Shown: positions 6,416 through 12,539 of the stretch, in pieces
Position numbering within the stretch: position 1 is the first letter of the stretch
How the letters are laid out: every line of letters starts with the position of its first letter
Assembly: GCA_965371965.1 (NCBI GenBank)
Contig: CBDVAM010000093.1
Coordinates: 1 to 13,852 of the forward strand
Length of the DNA: 13,852 nucleotides
From: S146-42 sp965371965
GTDB lineage: Bacteria > Planctomycetota > Phycisphaerae > Phycisphaerales > UBA1924
Direction of reading: 5' to 3'
Notes under the pieces: generated by a model
Seen by the model: only the letters and a program-made list of their open reading frames with translations
Database searches by the model: none
What the model was told of the DNA's origin: nothing
Program-made: the position numbers and the translations under genes

Positions 6416-7560
6416 TGGCCTCGGATCGTGAAGAATCCTGGATCGACCTCGATGCCAACGCAACCACCAGGCCGGTTCCTCAGGTCGTCGAGGCGGTCGG
6501 CGAGGCCTGCAGAACCCTCTGGGCGAATCCATCCAGCGTGCATCGTGCCGGGCAGCGCGCCCGAGCGGCGGTCGAACTCGCCCGCCAGGAGATTGCCCGC
6601 CTGATCGGCGCAAGCCCGCGCGAGATCGTCTTCACATCGTGCGCAACCGAGTCGATCCACCTTGCCCTGCACTCGATGCCCCGCCGACCCGAGGATGAGA
6701 TTCTTACGAGCCGGATTGAGCACGCCGCCATCGGCGAGGCACTCCGTGCAGGTCGCCAAGCGTCTCGATACTGCAACGTGACACCCGAGGGGCTCCTCGA
6801 TCCAGACGACGCGATCGGCCGGCTCGACGGAGCCAGCGGCGTCGCGACGCACCTGGTGAACAACGAGACCGGGGCGATCCAGCCGATCGAGCCGCTCATC
6901 GCGCAGGCCCGCGAGCGTTCGATTCCCGTGCTCATCGACGCGACACAGGCTGTGGGGCGGATGCCCCTCGATGTGGGCGCGTTGGACGCCGATTACGTCG
7001 CACTCAGCCCCCACAAGTTCCATGGCCCCAAGGGTGTGGGCGTGCTGTACGTCCGCCAGGGTGCCCGCGTGAGCCCGTTGATCGGCGGCGCGCAGGAACT
7101 CGCAAGGCGAGGCGGGACCGAGCCCGTTCCGGCGATCTGCGGCGCGGGCGTCGCCGCCACACTCGCTCGAACCTGGCTTGAGGCTTCCTCCCAGCGCGAG
7201 GGCCTTGGTCGTCTGCGCGATCGGCTCGAGAACGCCATCATCGGTGGCGTGCCGGATGTCGTGGTGAACGGCCCGCGAGATCGGCGGATCTGGACCACGA
7301 CAAACCTGGCGATTCCAGGGATCGACGCAGAGGCGTTGCTCATGATGCTCTCAGAGCGCGGCATCGGTGCCTCGGCGGGAGCGGCGTGCAGCTCGGGCTC
7401 TGTCGAACCGAGCCCCGTGCTCCCGGCCATGGGGCTGAGCGAAGACCTTGTGCGTGGATCGATCCGTCTCAGCCTCAGCCGCAACACGACCGAGCACGAG
7501 ATCGACCGTGCCGGCGAGATCATCGTGCGGTGCGTCGCCTCGTTGCGAGGGCAGGGCTGA
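6415..7560 (+). CDS. Cysteine desulfurase (NifS/IscS-type, class V aminotransferase fold), 381 aa
   Basis: PLP enzyme of a family that converts cysteine to alanine and passes a persulfide sulfur to Fe-S cluster, tRNA-thiolation or cofactor pathways. Visible landmarks: DLDANATTRPVP near the start, NPSSVHRAGQRAR (38-50), NNETGAIQP (149-157), LIDATQAVG (173-181) with PLP-binding Asp175, SPHKFHGPKGVG with the PLP Lys201, and the catalytic loop Cys325 in GAACSSGS. The family is usually about 380-405 aa, so this is full length. The start is the ATG overlapping the regulator's stop. No iscU, iscA, iscR or tRNA-thiolase gene is adjacent, so the sulfur acceptor cannot be named. The usual SGATESNN reads SCATESIH (residues 75-82), an extra Cys in the cofactor-site region. 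Confidence 0.95.
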   Translation: MASDREESWIDLDANATTRPVPQVVEAVGEACRTLWANPSSVHRAGQRARAAVELARQEIARLIGASPREIVFTSCATESIHLALHSMPRRPEDEILTSRIEHAAIGEALRAGRQASRYCNVTPEGLLDPDDAIGRLDGASGVATHLVNNETGAIQPIEPLIAQARERSIPVLIDATQAVGRMPLDVGALDADYVALSPHKFHGPKGVGVLYVRQGARVSPLIGGAQELARRGGTEPVPAICGAGVAATLARTWLEASSQREGLGRLRDRLENAIIGGVPDVVVNGPRDRRIWTTTNLAIPGIDAEALLMMLSERGIGASAGAACSSGSVEPSPVLPAMGLSEDLVRGSIRLSLSRNTTEHEIDRAGEIIVRCVASLRGQG

Positions 7561-7601
7561 GGGCGGCCCACACCGCGCAATCGCGTGCATCGAGGCGGCG
7601 C

Positions 7602-7607
7602 TATCCT
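7602..7607 (+). promoter_or_regulatory. Putative -10 element (TATCCT) of the three-helix membrane protein gene
   Basis: TATCCT ends 8 nt before the ATG at 7616, where no Shine-Dalgarno is visible. No convincing -35 is present. It is consistent with a leaderless transcript. Confidence 0.3.
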
Positions 7608-7615
7608 GCCGGGCG

Positions 7616-8404
7616 ATGGACGAACCGGCATTCAGCGACTTTGGTGCGAGGCAGCCCAGCCCGGGTACGCGCAAGCGCAGCCGGGCCGCCGTCGCGTCGA
7701 TGGTCATCGGGCTCCTCGGGCCGTTCACGTGTCTGGGCGGCGTGGTCATGACCGCGTCGGCCCTGGGGTCGGTCTCCTATCGCAGCGCCGTGGGCGCGAT
7801 GGTCCTGCCGATCGCACTGTCGCTGAGCGGGCTGTTTCTCGGCGCGTTCGCGTTCTTTGTGATCGCGTTGCGACCCGATCGAGTCCGCGGCAGCGGATAC
7901 GCCGGCGTGGGCCTTGCGCTCAACATCCTCGGCGCGGCTATGAACATCCTCATGGCGACCCAGGTCGTCCGCCTTGGCAGGATGGCCACCGGCACGACGC
8001 TGGACGCCATCCGCACGATCGATGAGGGGGACGCCGACAAGATCGACGCGGTCTTCCACGAGTCGGTTCGCGACGAGCTGACCGGCGAGCGCCTCGATCG
8101 CTTCCGGACACGCGTGCGAGCGTCCTTCGGCGATCTCGACCTGGCCCACGGAGCCCAGAGCGTGGGCGAGTTGCTCACGATCCGCTGGCCGGATGCGGCT
8201 CGCGTCGTTCGCCAGACCAAGGGCGACGCGGATCTCCCCGCCACCCCCATCTGGTTCGAGACCTCCAACGCGCTGGTCGTGCTCAGCCTGCACAAGGACG
8301 TGGCGTCGCAGCTCATTTCCATGGGGATCACGCTGGAGTCGCTCGTGACCGATATCCAGGTCATCGGCGAGGATGGCGAGATCATCCGCCTCATGTCGCC
8401 TTGA
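7616..8404 (+). CDS. Hypothetical membrane protein with three N-terminal helices (DUF4190-like start), 262 aa
   Basis: The frame is open further upstream, but the coding look begins at the ATG at 7616. After a polar 20-residue head come three membrane helices at about 25-50, 58-83 and 94-115. The first (RSRAAVASMVIGLLGPF) resembles the start of DUF4190-type proteins, but this is a weak impression. The C-terminal half (about 125-262) is soluble and mixed alpha/beta, with charged segments (TIDEGDADKIDAVFHESVRD) that look like a folded extracytoplasmic or cytoplasmic domain. It lies just before the mlaF-like gene, where a MlaE permease might be expected; three helices and the lack of MlaE-like sequence argue against it being that permease. 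Function unknown. Confidence 0.75.
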   Translation: MDEPAFSDFGARQPSPGTRKRSRAAVASMVIGLLGPFTCLGGVVMTASALGSVSYRSAVGAMVLPIALSLSGLFLGAFAFFVIALRPDRVRGSGYAGVGLALNILGAAMNILMATQVVRLGRMATGTTLDAIRTIDEGDADKIDAVFHESVRDELTGERLDRFRTRVRASFGDLDLAHGAQSVGELLTIRWPDAARVVRQTKGDADLPATPIWFETSNALVVLSLHKDVASQLISMGITLESLVTDIQVIGEDGEIIRLMSP

Positions 8405-8481
8405 AACCCACCCGAGGGTTCCCCGTCCGCCCACGATGACCCCTCGAACTGGCACATGCGCGGGCCGCCCCGCCTTTGAGC

Positions 8482-8487
8482 TATATT
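8482..8487 (+). promoter_or_regulatory. Putative -10 element (TATATT) of mlaF-mlaD
   Basis: TATATT is the most A/T-rich hexamer in this G/C-rich gap and ends 6 nt before the GTG at 8494. The predicted transcription start coincides with the GTG. No -35 is recognisable. Confidence 0.45.
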
Positions 8488-8493
8488 TACCCC

Positions 8494-9381
8494 GTGCCCG
8501 ACAAACCCCCCGTCATTCGCATGCGCGGCGTCGTCAAGCGTTTCGGCGACGAGACGGTCCTCGACGGCATCGACCTGGACGTCTTCGAGGGCGAGACCAT
8601 GGTCATCATGGGCGGCTCGGGCTCGGGCAAGAGCACGATGCTCCGCCTGATGATCGGCTCGCTCCATCCCGACGAGGGCTCGATCGAGCTGTTCGGCGAC
8701 AACATCTGCTCCATGCGCGAGACCCAGCTCAACGAGGTGCGCAAGAAGTTCGGGATCCTGTTCCAATCCGGGGCGTTGTTCAACTCGATGACCGTCGCCG
8801 AGAACGTGGCCCTGCCGCTCCAGGAGCACACCGACCTCGACCCGGACATCATCGACATCCAGGTGCTCATCAAGCTCGAGCTGGTGGGCCTGCTGGATGC
8901 GGGTGGCAAGCTGCCCAGCGAGATCTCCGGGGGCATGAAGAAGCGGGCCGGGCTCGCCCGGGCGCTGTCGCTGGATCCCCGCCTGCTGTTCTACGACGAG
9001 CCCAGCGCCGGGCTGGACCCGGTCACCAGCGCCCAGATCGACCAGCTCATCCTGGGTCTGGGCAACAAGCTCGGGGTCACCAGCGTCGTGGTCACCCACG
9101 AGATGGACTCGGCGTTTACCATCGCCGACCGCATGGCGATGCTCGATCGCGGTCGCATGCTCAAGGTGGAAAAGCGCGCCGTGTTCGAGCGCCTGCGCGA
9201 TGCACCCGATGACAAAGCCGAGTCGCTCGACGAGGGCGACCGCCTGATCCGCCAGTTCCTGCTCGGCGCCCCCGACGGCCCGCTGACCGAGCGTCGCGAC
9301 GACGGCGGGTTCGAGCAAGCGCTCTTTGGCGAGACCCGCACGATCACCGATATCCCCAGCCTCGAGCCCACCCGGGGCTAG
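8494..9381 (+). CDS. mlaF: ABC transporter ATPase, MlaF-type (phospholipid/MCE system), 295 aa
   Basis: Cytoplasmic ATPase of an MCE-type lipid transporter that moves phospholipids between the inner and outer membranes. All ABC motifs are intact: Walker A GGSGSGKST (40-48), Q-loop Gln91 in LFQSGALF, signature SGGMKKRAGLARAL (145-158), Walker B LLFYDEP with Glu169, D-loop SAGLDP and switch His202 in VVTHEM. The SGGMKKRAG form of the signature and the VAENVALPLQEHT stretch are MlaF-like. A charged C-terminal extension follows the ATPase core (about 225-295); MlaF tails are known to take part in dimer contacts, so it may be functional. The GTG at 8494 is preferred over a TTG at 8476 because that TTG lies upstream of the putative -10. 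mlaD follows after 13 nt; no mlaE is present. Confidence 0.92.
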   Translation: MPDKPPVIRMRGVVKRFGDETVLDGIDLDVFEGETMVIMGGSGSGKSTMLRLMIGSLHPDEGSIELFGDNICSMRETQLNEVRKKFGILFQSGALFNSMTVAENVALPLQEHTDLDPDIIDIQVLIKLELVGLLDAGGKLPSEISGGMKKRAGLARALSLDPRLLFYDEPSAGLDPVTSAQIDQLILGLGNKLGVTSVVVTHEMDSAFTIADRMAMLDRGRMLKVEKRAVFERLRDAPDDKAESLDEGDRLIRQFLLGAPDGPLTERRDDGGFEQALFGETRTITDIPSLEPTRG

Positions 9382-9394
9382 CGGAGACCCACCC

Positions 9395-10675
9395 ATGCAG
9401 CGTCAGAGCAAGGCCCACAACATCCTCGCCGGCACGTTTCTCATCCTGACCCTGGTCCTCGGCGTCGTGCTGGCGTTCGTGTTCTCGGGGTACAGCTTCG
9501 ATCGCACCAATCGCTACACGGTGCGCTTTGCGCTGGACGTCGGGGCCGCGGGCCTCCAGCCGGGGTCCATGGTCACCCTGGGGGGTCGTTCGATCGGGCA
9601 GGTCTCGAGCCTGGACTTCGGCTCGAGCCGCGCCGACCAGGCCCCGGACCACATCCTGGTCAAGGTCGACCTCCTGGCGAGCCTGGTGCTGTACGACAAC
9701 GCAAAGACGTACCTGATGCGCCCGTTGCTGGGGACGATCAGCACGATCAATCTCGCCTCGCCGGGCGATCCGACTGGCGGCACGCTCCTGGCGCGCGACG
9801 GGATGCTCTCTGGGCGCCTTGCGCCCCCGGGCTTTCTTGCCCAGGCGGGGTTCGGGCCGGACCAGCAGGACCAGGTCCGCGCGATCCTGGCGCAGTTCGA
9901 GCAGAGCAGCGCCCGCCTGAACAGCCTGCTCGAGCCGTTCGATTCGCGCAGCGAGTACCTGGCGAACCTCGCCGAGAGTTCTTTGACGAATCTGAGCGAC
10001 GCCTCGTACAACCTGCGCATCCGCCTGGACGAGTGGAGCCGGGGGCTGGATAACGTGGTGGCGGACGTCGAGTGGTTCAGCGGCGAGCTCCAGCCGATGG
10101 TCCTCAGCGCCCGCGCGGGCGTGGATGAGGCCTCGCTGCTGTTCAGCCGTGGCAACAGCTTCCTGGACGACAACAGAGAGTCGATCGAGGCGTCGATCGC
10201 GTCGATCGAGCGATCGCTGGCGGACATCGAGAAACGCACGATCCCCGAGTACACGTCCCTCGCGACCGATGCCCGTGGGCGGGTCGCCGACCTGGACAGC
10301 ACGCTCCAGGAAGCGGACCGGTTCATGCGCGCAGAGCTGGTACCAAACCTCCGGCGGACGCTCGCCAACGCGGCGGTCTCCAGCGGGTTCTTGAAGCACG
10401 CCATCGCAGAAATCCGCGACCAGCCCTGGCGCCTGCTCGTCCGCCCGACCAAGAAGGAGCTGACCGAACAGTTGGTCTACGACGCGGCCCGGACCTACGC
10501 CGGGGCCGTCGGCGACCTGCGATCGGCGAGCGAGGCACTGGCCATCTCGCTCAACTCTGACCAAACTAATACCGAACAACTCTCTGCCATGGCGGACCAC
10601 CTCGACAAGGCGTTCGATCGGTACGAGTTCGCCGAGCGTGATCTGCTGGAGCGGCTGACACGGATCGGGGATTGA
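9395..10675 (+). CDS. mlaD: MlaD/MCE-domain protein, 426 aa
   Basis: Periplasmic substrate-binding component of an MCE lipid transporter, anchored in the inner membrane. Residues about 9-31 are a single membrane helix. An MCE domain follows (about 38-125), with YTVRFALDVGAAGLQPGSMV and LGGRSIGQVSSLDF matching the family's conserved strand and the GxxVxxxGxxVGxV-like region. From about 157 to the end the protein is long, helical and heptad-like, with many Leu, Glu and Arg, as in MCE proteins that build extended helical tunnels. At 426 aa it is much longer than E. coli MlaD (183 aa) and closer to the longer PqiB/YebT or Mce types, though with only one MCE domain. The ATG has GGAG about 8 nt upstream. 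It follows mlaF by 13 nt, so the two are one operon. Confidence 0.9.
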   Translation: MQRQSKAHNILAGTFLILTLVLGVVLAFVFSGYSFDRTNRYTVRFALDVGAAGLQPGSMVTLGGRSIGQVSSLDFGSSRADQAPDHILVKVDLLASLVLYDNAKTYLMRPLLGTISTINLASPGDPTGGTLLARDGMLSGRLAPPGFLAQAGFGPDQQDQVRAILAQFEQSSARLNSLLEPFDSRSEYLANLAESSLTNLSDASYNLRIRLDEWSRGLDNVVADVEWFSGELQPMVLSARAGVDEASLLFSRGNSFLDDNRESIEASIASIERSLADIEKRTIPEYTSLATDARGRVADLDSTLQEADRFMRAELVPNLRRTLANAAVSSGFLKHAIAEIRDQPWRLLVRPTKKELTEQLVYDAARTYAGAVGDLRSASEALAISLNSDQTNTEQLSAMADHLDKAFDRYEFAERDLLERLTRIGD

Positions 10676-10733
10676 CCGACTGGGCTCGACCGAGATGTCG
10701 GTCGCGCATGGCCCAAACCCGAACCAAACATGG

Positions 10734-10739
10734 TATGCT
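10734..10739 (+). promoter_or_regulatory. Putative extended -10 element (TGGTATGCT) of the HYExAFE gene
   Basis: TATGCT is preceded by TGG, giving an extended -10 (TGnTATGCT), and ends 7 nt before the ATG at 10747. A GGGGAG stretch between them could also act as a Shine-Dalgarno if transcription starts further upstream. Confidence 0.4.
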
Positions 10740-10746
10740 GGGGAGC

Positions 10747-11394
10747 ATGAACGCCAGACGCCACCATTACGAGCGCGCCTTTGAGGCATACCTGCGCGAT
10801 CGGCGGATCCCGTATGTGTCGGTCGGCGACGCCCGCAAGGCGCTGCTGCCCGAGGGGGCGAGTTTGCGCCTGGACGCCGAGGACGGCGCGACCGCCAAGA
10901 GCCTGAAATCATTCGACTTCATGATCTACGGCGAGCAGGAGAATCTCTTGATCGAGGTCAAAGGACGCAAGGTGCCGCGGGCAAGAGGCGCCTCGGGCCA
11001 ACGGGCGAGCTCTCGCCGACGCCTGGAGTGCTGGGTCACACGGCAGGACCTGGATGCGCTGCGGACATGGGAGAAGCTGTTTGGCGACGGGTTTGAGGCG
11101 GCGTTCTGTTTTTGTTATTGGTGCGAGGAGCAGCCGCCGGACGGGCTGTTCCAGGAGCTGATCGTCCATCAGGACCGCTGGTACGCGCTGCGGGCGATTC
11201 GTGTGCGCGATTTCATCTCGGCAATCCGGGTTCGATCGCCCAAATGGGGCACATTCGACCTGGCGGCGTCCGATTTCGAGGCGTTGAGCCACCCGCTGAG
11301 CCCGCCCAGGCGTGGCGACGGGCCCGAGGCACCGGGATTCGAGCCTTTGGGCACTGGGGTCGGAACCCTTTACGACCCGCTCGCGAATCGCTAG
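10747..11394 (+). CDS. HYExAFE-family protein, PD-(D/E)xK nuclease-like, 215 aa
   Basis: The N-terminus carries the family's naming motif, HYERAFE (residues 7-13), followed by YLRDRRIPYVSV. I know the family as mainly planctomycetal, with no established function. A nuclease-like signature is visible: Asp57 in SFDFMIYG, then Glu70 and Lys72 in LLIEVKGRK, fitting the D-x(n)-E-x-K core of PD-(D/E)xK enzymes; Glu13 of HYERAFE could be the upstream acidic residue. The middle includes a Cys/Trp-rich stretch (FCFCYWCEEQ). The start at 10747 is set by the motif position, by GGGGAGC just upstream and by a -10-like TATGCT; earlier in-frame codons look non-coding. It follows mlaD by 71 nt and is probably its own unit. 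DNA or RNA processing or repair is a plausible role but is inferred only from the fold signature. Confidence 0.85.
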   Translation: MNARRHHYERAFEAYLRDRRIPYVSVGDARKALLPEGASLRLDAEDGATAKSLKSFDFMIYGEQENLLIEVKGRKVPRARGASGQRASSRRRLECWVTRQDLDALRTWEKLFGDGFEAAFCFCYWCEEQPPDGLFQELIVHQDRWYALRAIRVRDFISAIRVRSPKWGTFDLAASDFEALSHPLSPPRRGDGPEAPGFEPLGTGVGTLYDPLANR

Positions 11395-11397
11395 GAT
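11369..11397 (+). promoter_or_regulatory. Putative promoter TTTACG-17-TAGGAT upstream of the 70-aa protein gene
   Basis: A -35-like TTTACG (11369-11374) and a -10-like TAGGAT (11392-11397) are separated by 17 nt, the best-spaced promoter in the window. The predicted start is near 11404, just before the GTG at 11405. That leaves either a leaderless GTG start or a 5' leader of about 34 nt before the ATG at 11438. It overlaps the end of the HYExAFE gene. Confidence 0.45.
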
Positions 11398-11437
11398 CGA
11401 CCCCGTGAATGACCGATCCCAGCCTGACCGAGAAACC

Positions 11438-11650
11438 ATGAACCACACCAGACTCGCCCGGACCGCCGTGCTTACCGCGTTTGCCCTTCTTAGTGTGCCT
11501 GCGCTCGCGCAGCAAGACCAGCTCGAGGTGGTGGAGGTGAGGGAGGTCGACAAGCCGCCGATCATTATGGGGCTCTTGACGATGGGGGCCCTTGGGCTGA
11601 TGGCGCTCGGCGCGAACGCGATTCCCTCCAAGCGAGGGCATCAGGACTAG
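11438..11650 (+). CDS. Small exported or membrane protein, 70 aa
   Basis: A secretion signal is clear: a basic start (MNHTRLAR), a hydrophobic core (TAVLTAFALLSVP) and a likely signal-peptidase site after ALA at residue 24. The mature part begins with acidic QQDQLEVVEVREVDKPP, then a hydrophobic Gly/Leu/Met-rich segment (about 41-60), ending in a short basic tail. So it is probably exported and held in a membrane by one C-terminal helix. An alternative GTG at 11405 adds 11 residues and fits a leaderless start, because TAGGAT ends 7 nt before it; the ATG is preferred because it gives a normal signal-peptide n-region. I do not recognise a family. It precedes two further small exported proteins, which may be functionally linked. 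Confidence 0.65.
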   Translation: MNHTRLARTAVLTAFALLSVPALAQQDQLEVVEVREVDKPPIIMGLLTMGALGLMALGANAIPSKRGHQD

Positions 11651-11752
11651 CTCGTCCGGATTGATCTTGAGCGGAACAACCGGCGTGCGACTCGCGACCG
11701 TGTATGGAACCTCGCGGTGCCCGGCGTGTCCGATGGATGCAGGAGAATAGCG

Positions 11753-12052
11753 ATGACTCGATCGAGGCTGCGGGGGTTGCTCGCGCTGAACATGGCGTTG
11801 CTGGGCGTGCTGGCGATTGTGAGCCTGAGCCCCGAGGCGGGCGCGACGAACGCGCAACCCGGCGCTCGGGCTCGCGGGGCCTACACGATGGTCGCCGGGC
11901 CGATTCGTACGGGCAACTCCAGCGCGATCTGGCTCGTCGATTCGGCGAACCAGGAGCTCGCGGTGCTGCGGTTCAACGACTCCAAGCAGCAGCTCGAGGG
12001 GATCGGGTTCCGGGATATCGCCCAGGACGCCACGCGGAGGCCCGGACGATGA
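11753..12052 (+). CDS. Small secreted protein, 99 aa, paralogue of the next gene
   Basis: The ATG is well supported by AGGAG 8 nt upstream. The N-terminus is a signal peptide (basic MTRSRLR, hydrophobic LLALNMALLGVLAIVSL, cleavage probably near AGATNA, residues about 29-34). The mature domain of about 65 residues has the pattern GAYTMVAG (42-49) ... IWLVDSANQELAVLRF (59-74) ... FRDIAQDA. The same pattern recurs in the following protein, so the two look like tandem duplicates. Its TGA overlaps the next ATG (ATGA), so they are co-translated. The strand pattern resembles a single beta-propeller-type blade, but no known family is recognised. Confidence 0.8.
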   Translation: MTRSRLRGLLALNMALLGVLAIVSLSPEAGATNAQPGARARGAYTMVAGPIRTGNSSAIWLVDSANQELAVLRFNDSKQQLEGIGFRDIAQDATRRPGR

Positions 12053-12366
12053 GAGACGAATCCAGAGCCAATCTTGCCGCCAGCGCCCCGCTCTGGGCGA
12101 GCGCCCTGGTGATTCTCGCGCTGATCCTGGTGCAGAGCTCGCGGATGGGCGGCAACCGGGCCCAGGCGGAGATGGTGAGCAGCTCGGGCGGGTACACGGT
12201 GATGACCGCCGACGGCGGGACCGACGAGGTGCTGCTCATCCTCGATGAGCGGAGCGAGGAGCTGTTCGTCTATCGGGTCGAGAACCAGCGCTCGGTCGAC
12301 ATGAAAGAACGCATCAGCCTGAGCCGCCTGTTCACCGACGCCCGAGCGGCGGCCCAGGGCGACTGA
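12049..12366 (+). CDS. Small membrane-anchored protein, 105 aa, paralogue of the preceding gene
   Basis: It begins in the ATGA that ends the previous gene. Residues about 13-29 form a hydrophobic helix (APLWASALVILALILVQ). No clear signal-peptidase site follows, so it is probably an N-terminal anchor with the rest outside the cytoplasmic membrane. The remainder repeats the neighbour's layout: GGYTVMTA (47-54), then LLILDERSEELFVYRV (62-77) and a tail ending LSRLFTDA, compared with GAYTMVAG, IWLVDSANQELAVLRF and FRDIAQDA. The identities are modest but spaced almost the same. The pair may form a heteromer, one member soluble and the other anchored. Family not recognised. Confidence 0.8.
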   Translation: MRDESRANLAASAPLWASALVILALILVQSSRMGGNRAQAEMVSSSGGYTVMTADGGTDEVLLILDERSEELFVYRVENQRSVDMKERISLSRLFTDARAAAQGD

Positions 12367-12372
12367 TATACT
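12364..12372 (+). promoter_or_regulatory. Putative extended -10 promoter (TGATATACT) of the ricT-like gene
   Basis: TATACT is five of six to the bacterial -10 consensus and is preceded by TGA (TGn), overlapping the stop of the preceding gene. No -35 is obvious. The predicted transcript would start near 12379 and carry a leader of about 160 nt before the GTG at 12540. Confidence 0.4.
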
Positions 12373-12539
12373 CAGCCCAGATCGGATCCGCGCTGTGTCG
12401 GGCCTTGCGCGGCCGAAACCACCTTCCTTGCCCGGCGACATGACCACTTTTTCAACCCGCCGACGCGGCGATCGCGTGCGCCCTGTGCGCGTGCGTTCTT
12501 GACCGCTCGCTGGACCGCTCTATCAAGCCGGAGGACGTT
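12373..12539 (+). other. Long GC-rich leader upstream of the ricT-like gene
   Basis: The stretch holds a possible bulged hairpin (TCGGGCC-TTGCGC-GGCCGA, about 12398-12416), a run with repeated GTGCG units near 12475-12495, and a possible 35-codon GTG frame (12395-12502) that looks random in composition. No known riboswitch is recognised. The Shine-Dalgarno GGAGG at 12530-12534 ends 5 nt before the GTG. Confidence 0.3.

Noticed and set aside
7616..8404. MlaE permease for the downstream mlaF-mlaD
   Set aside because: It has three clear helices confined to the first 115 residues and a large soluble C-terminal half, unlike the compact multi-helix MlaE permease.
8476..8493. TTG at 8476 as the mlaF start
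   Set aside because: It lies before the -10-like TATATT and adds six residues without similarity to the family; the GTG at 8494 fits both the promoter and the domain start.
12395..12502. 35-codon leader peptide before ricT
   Set aside because: It has no Shine-Dalgarno, its composition is random-looking and it has no run of regulatory codons.
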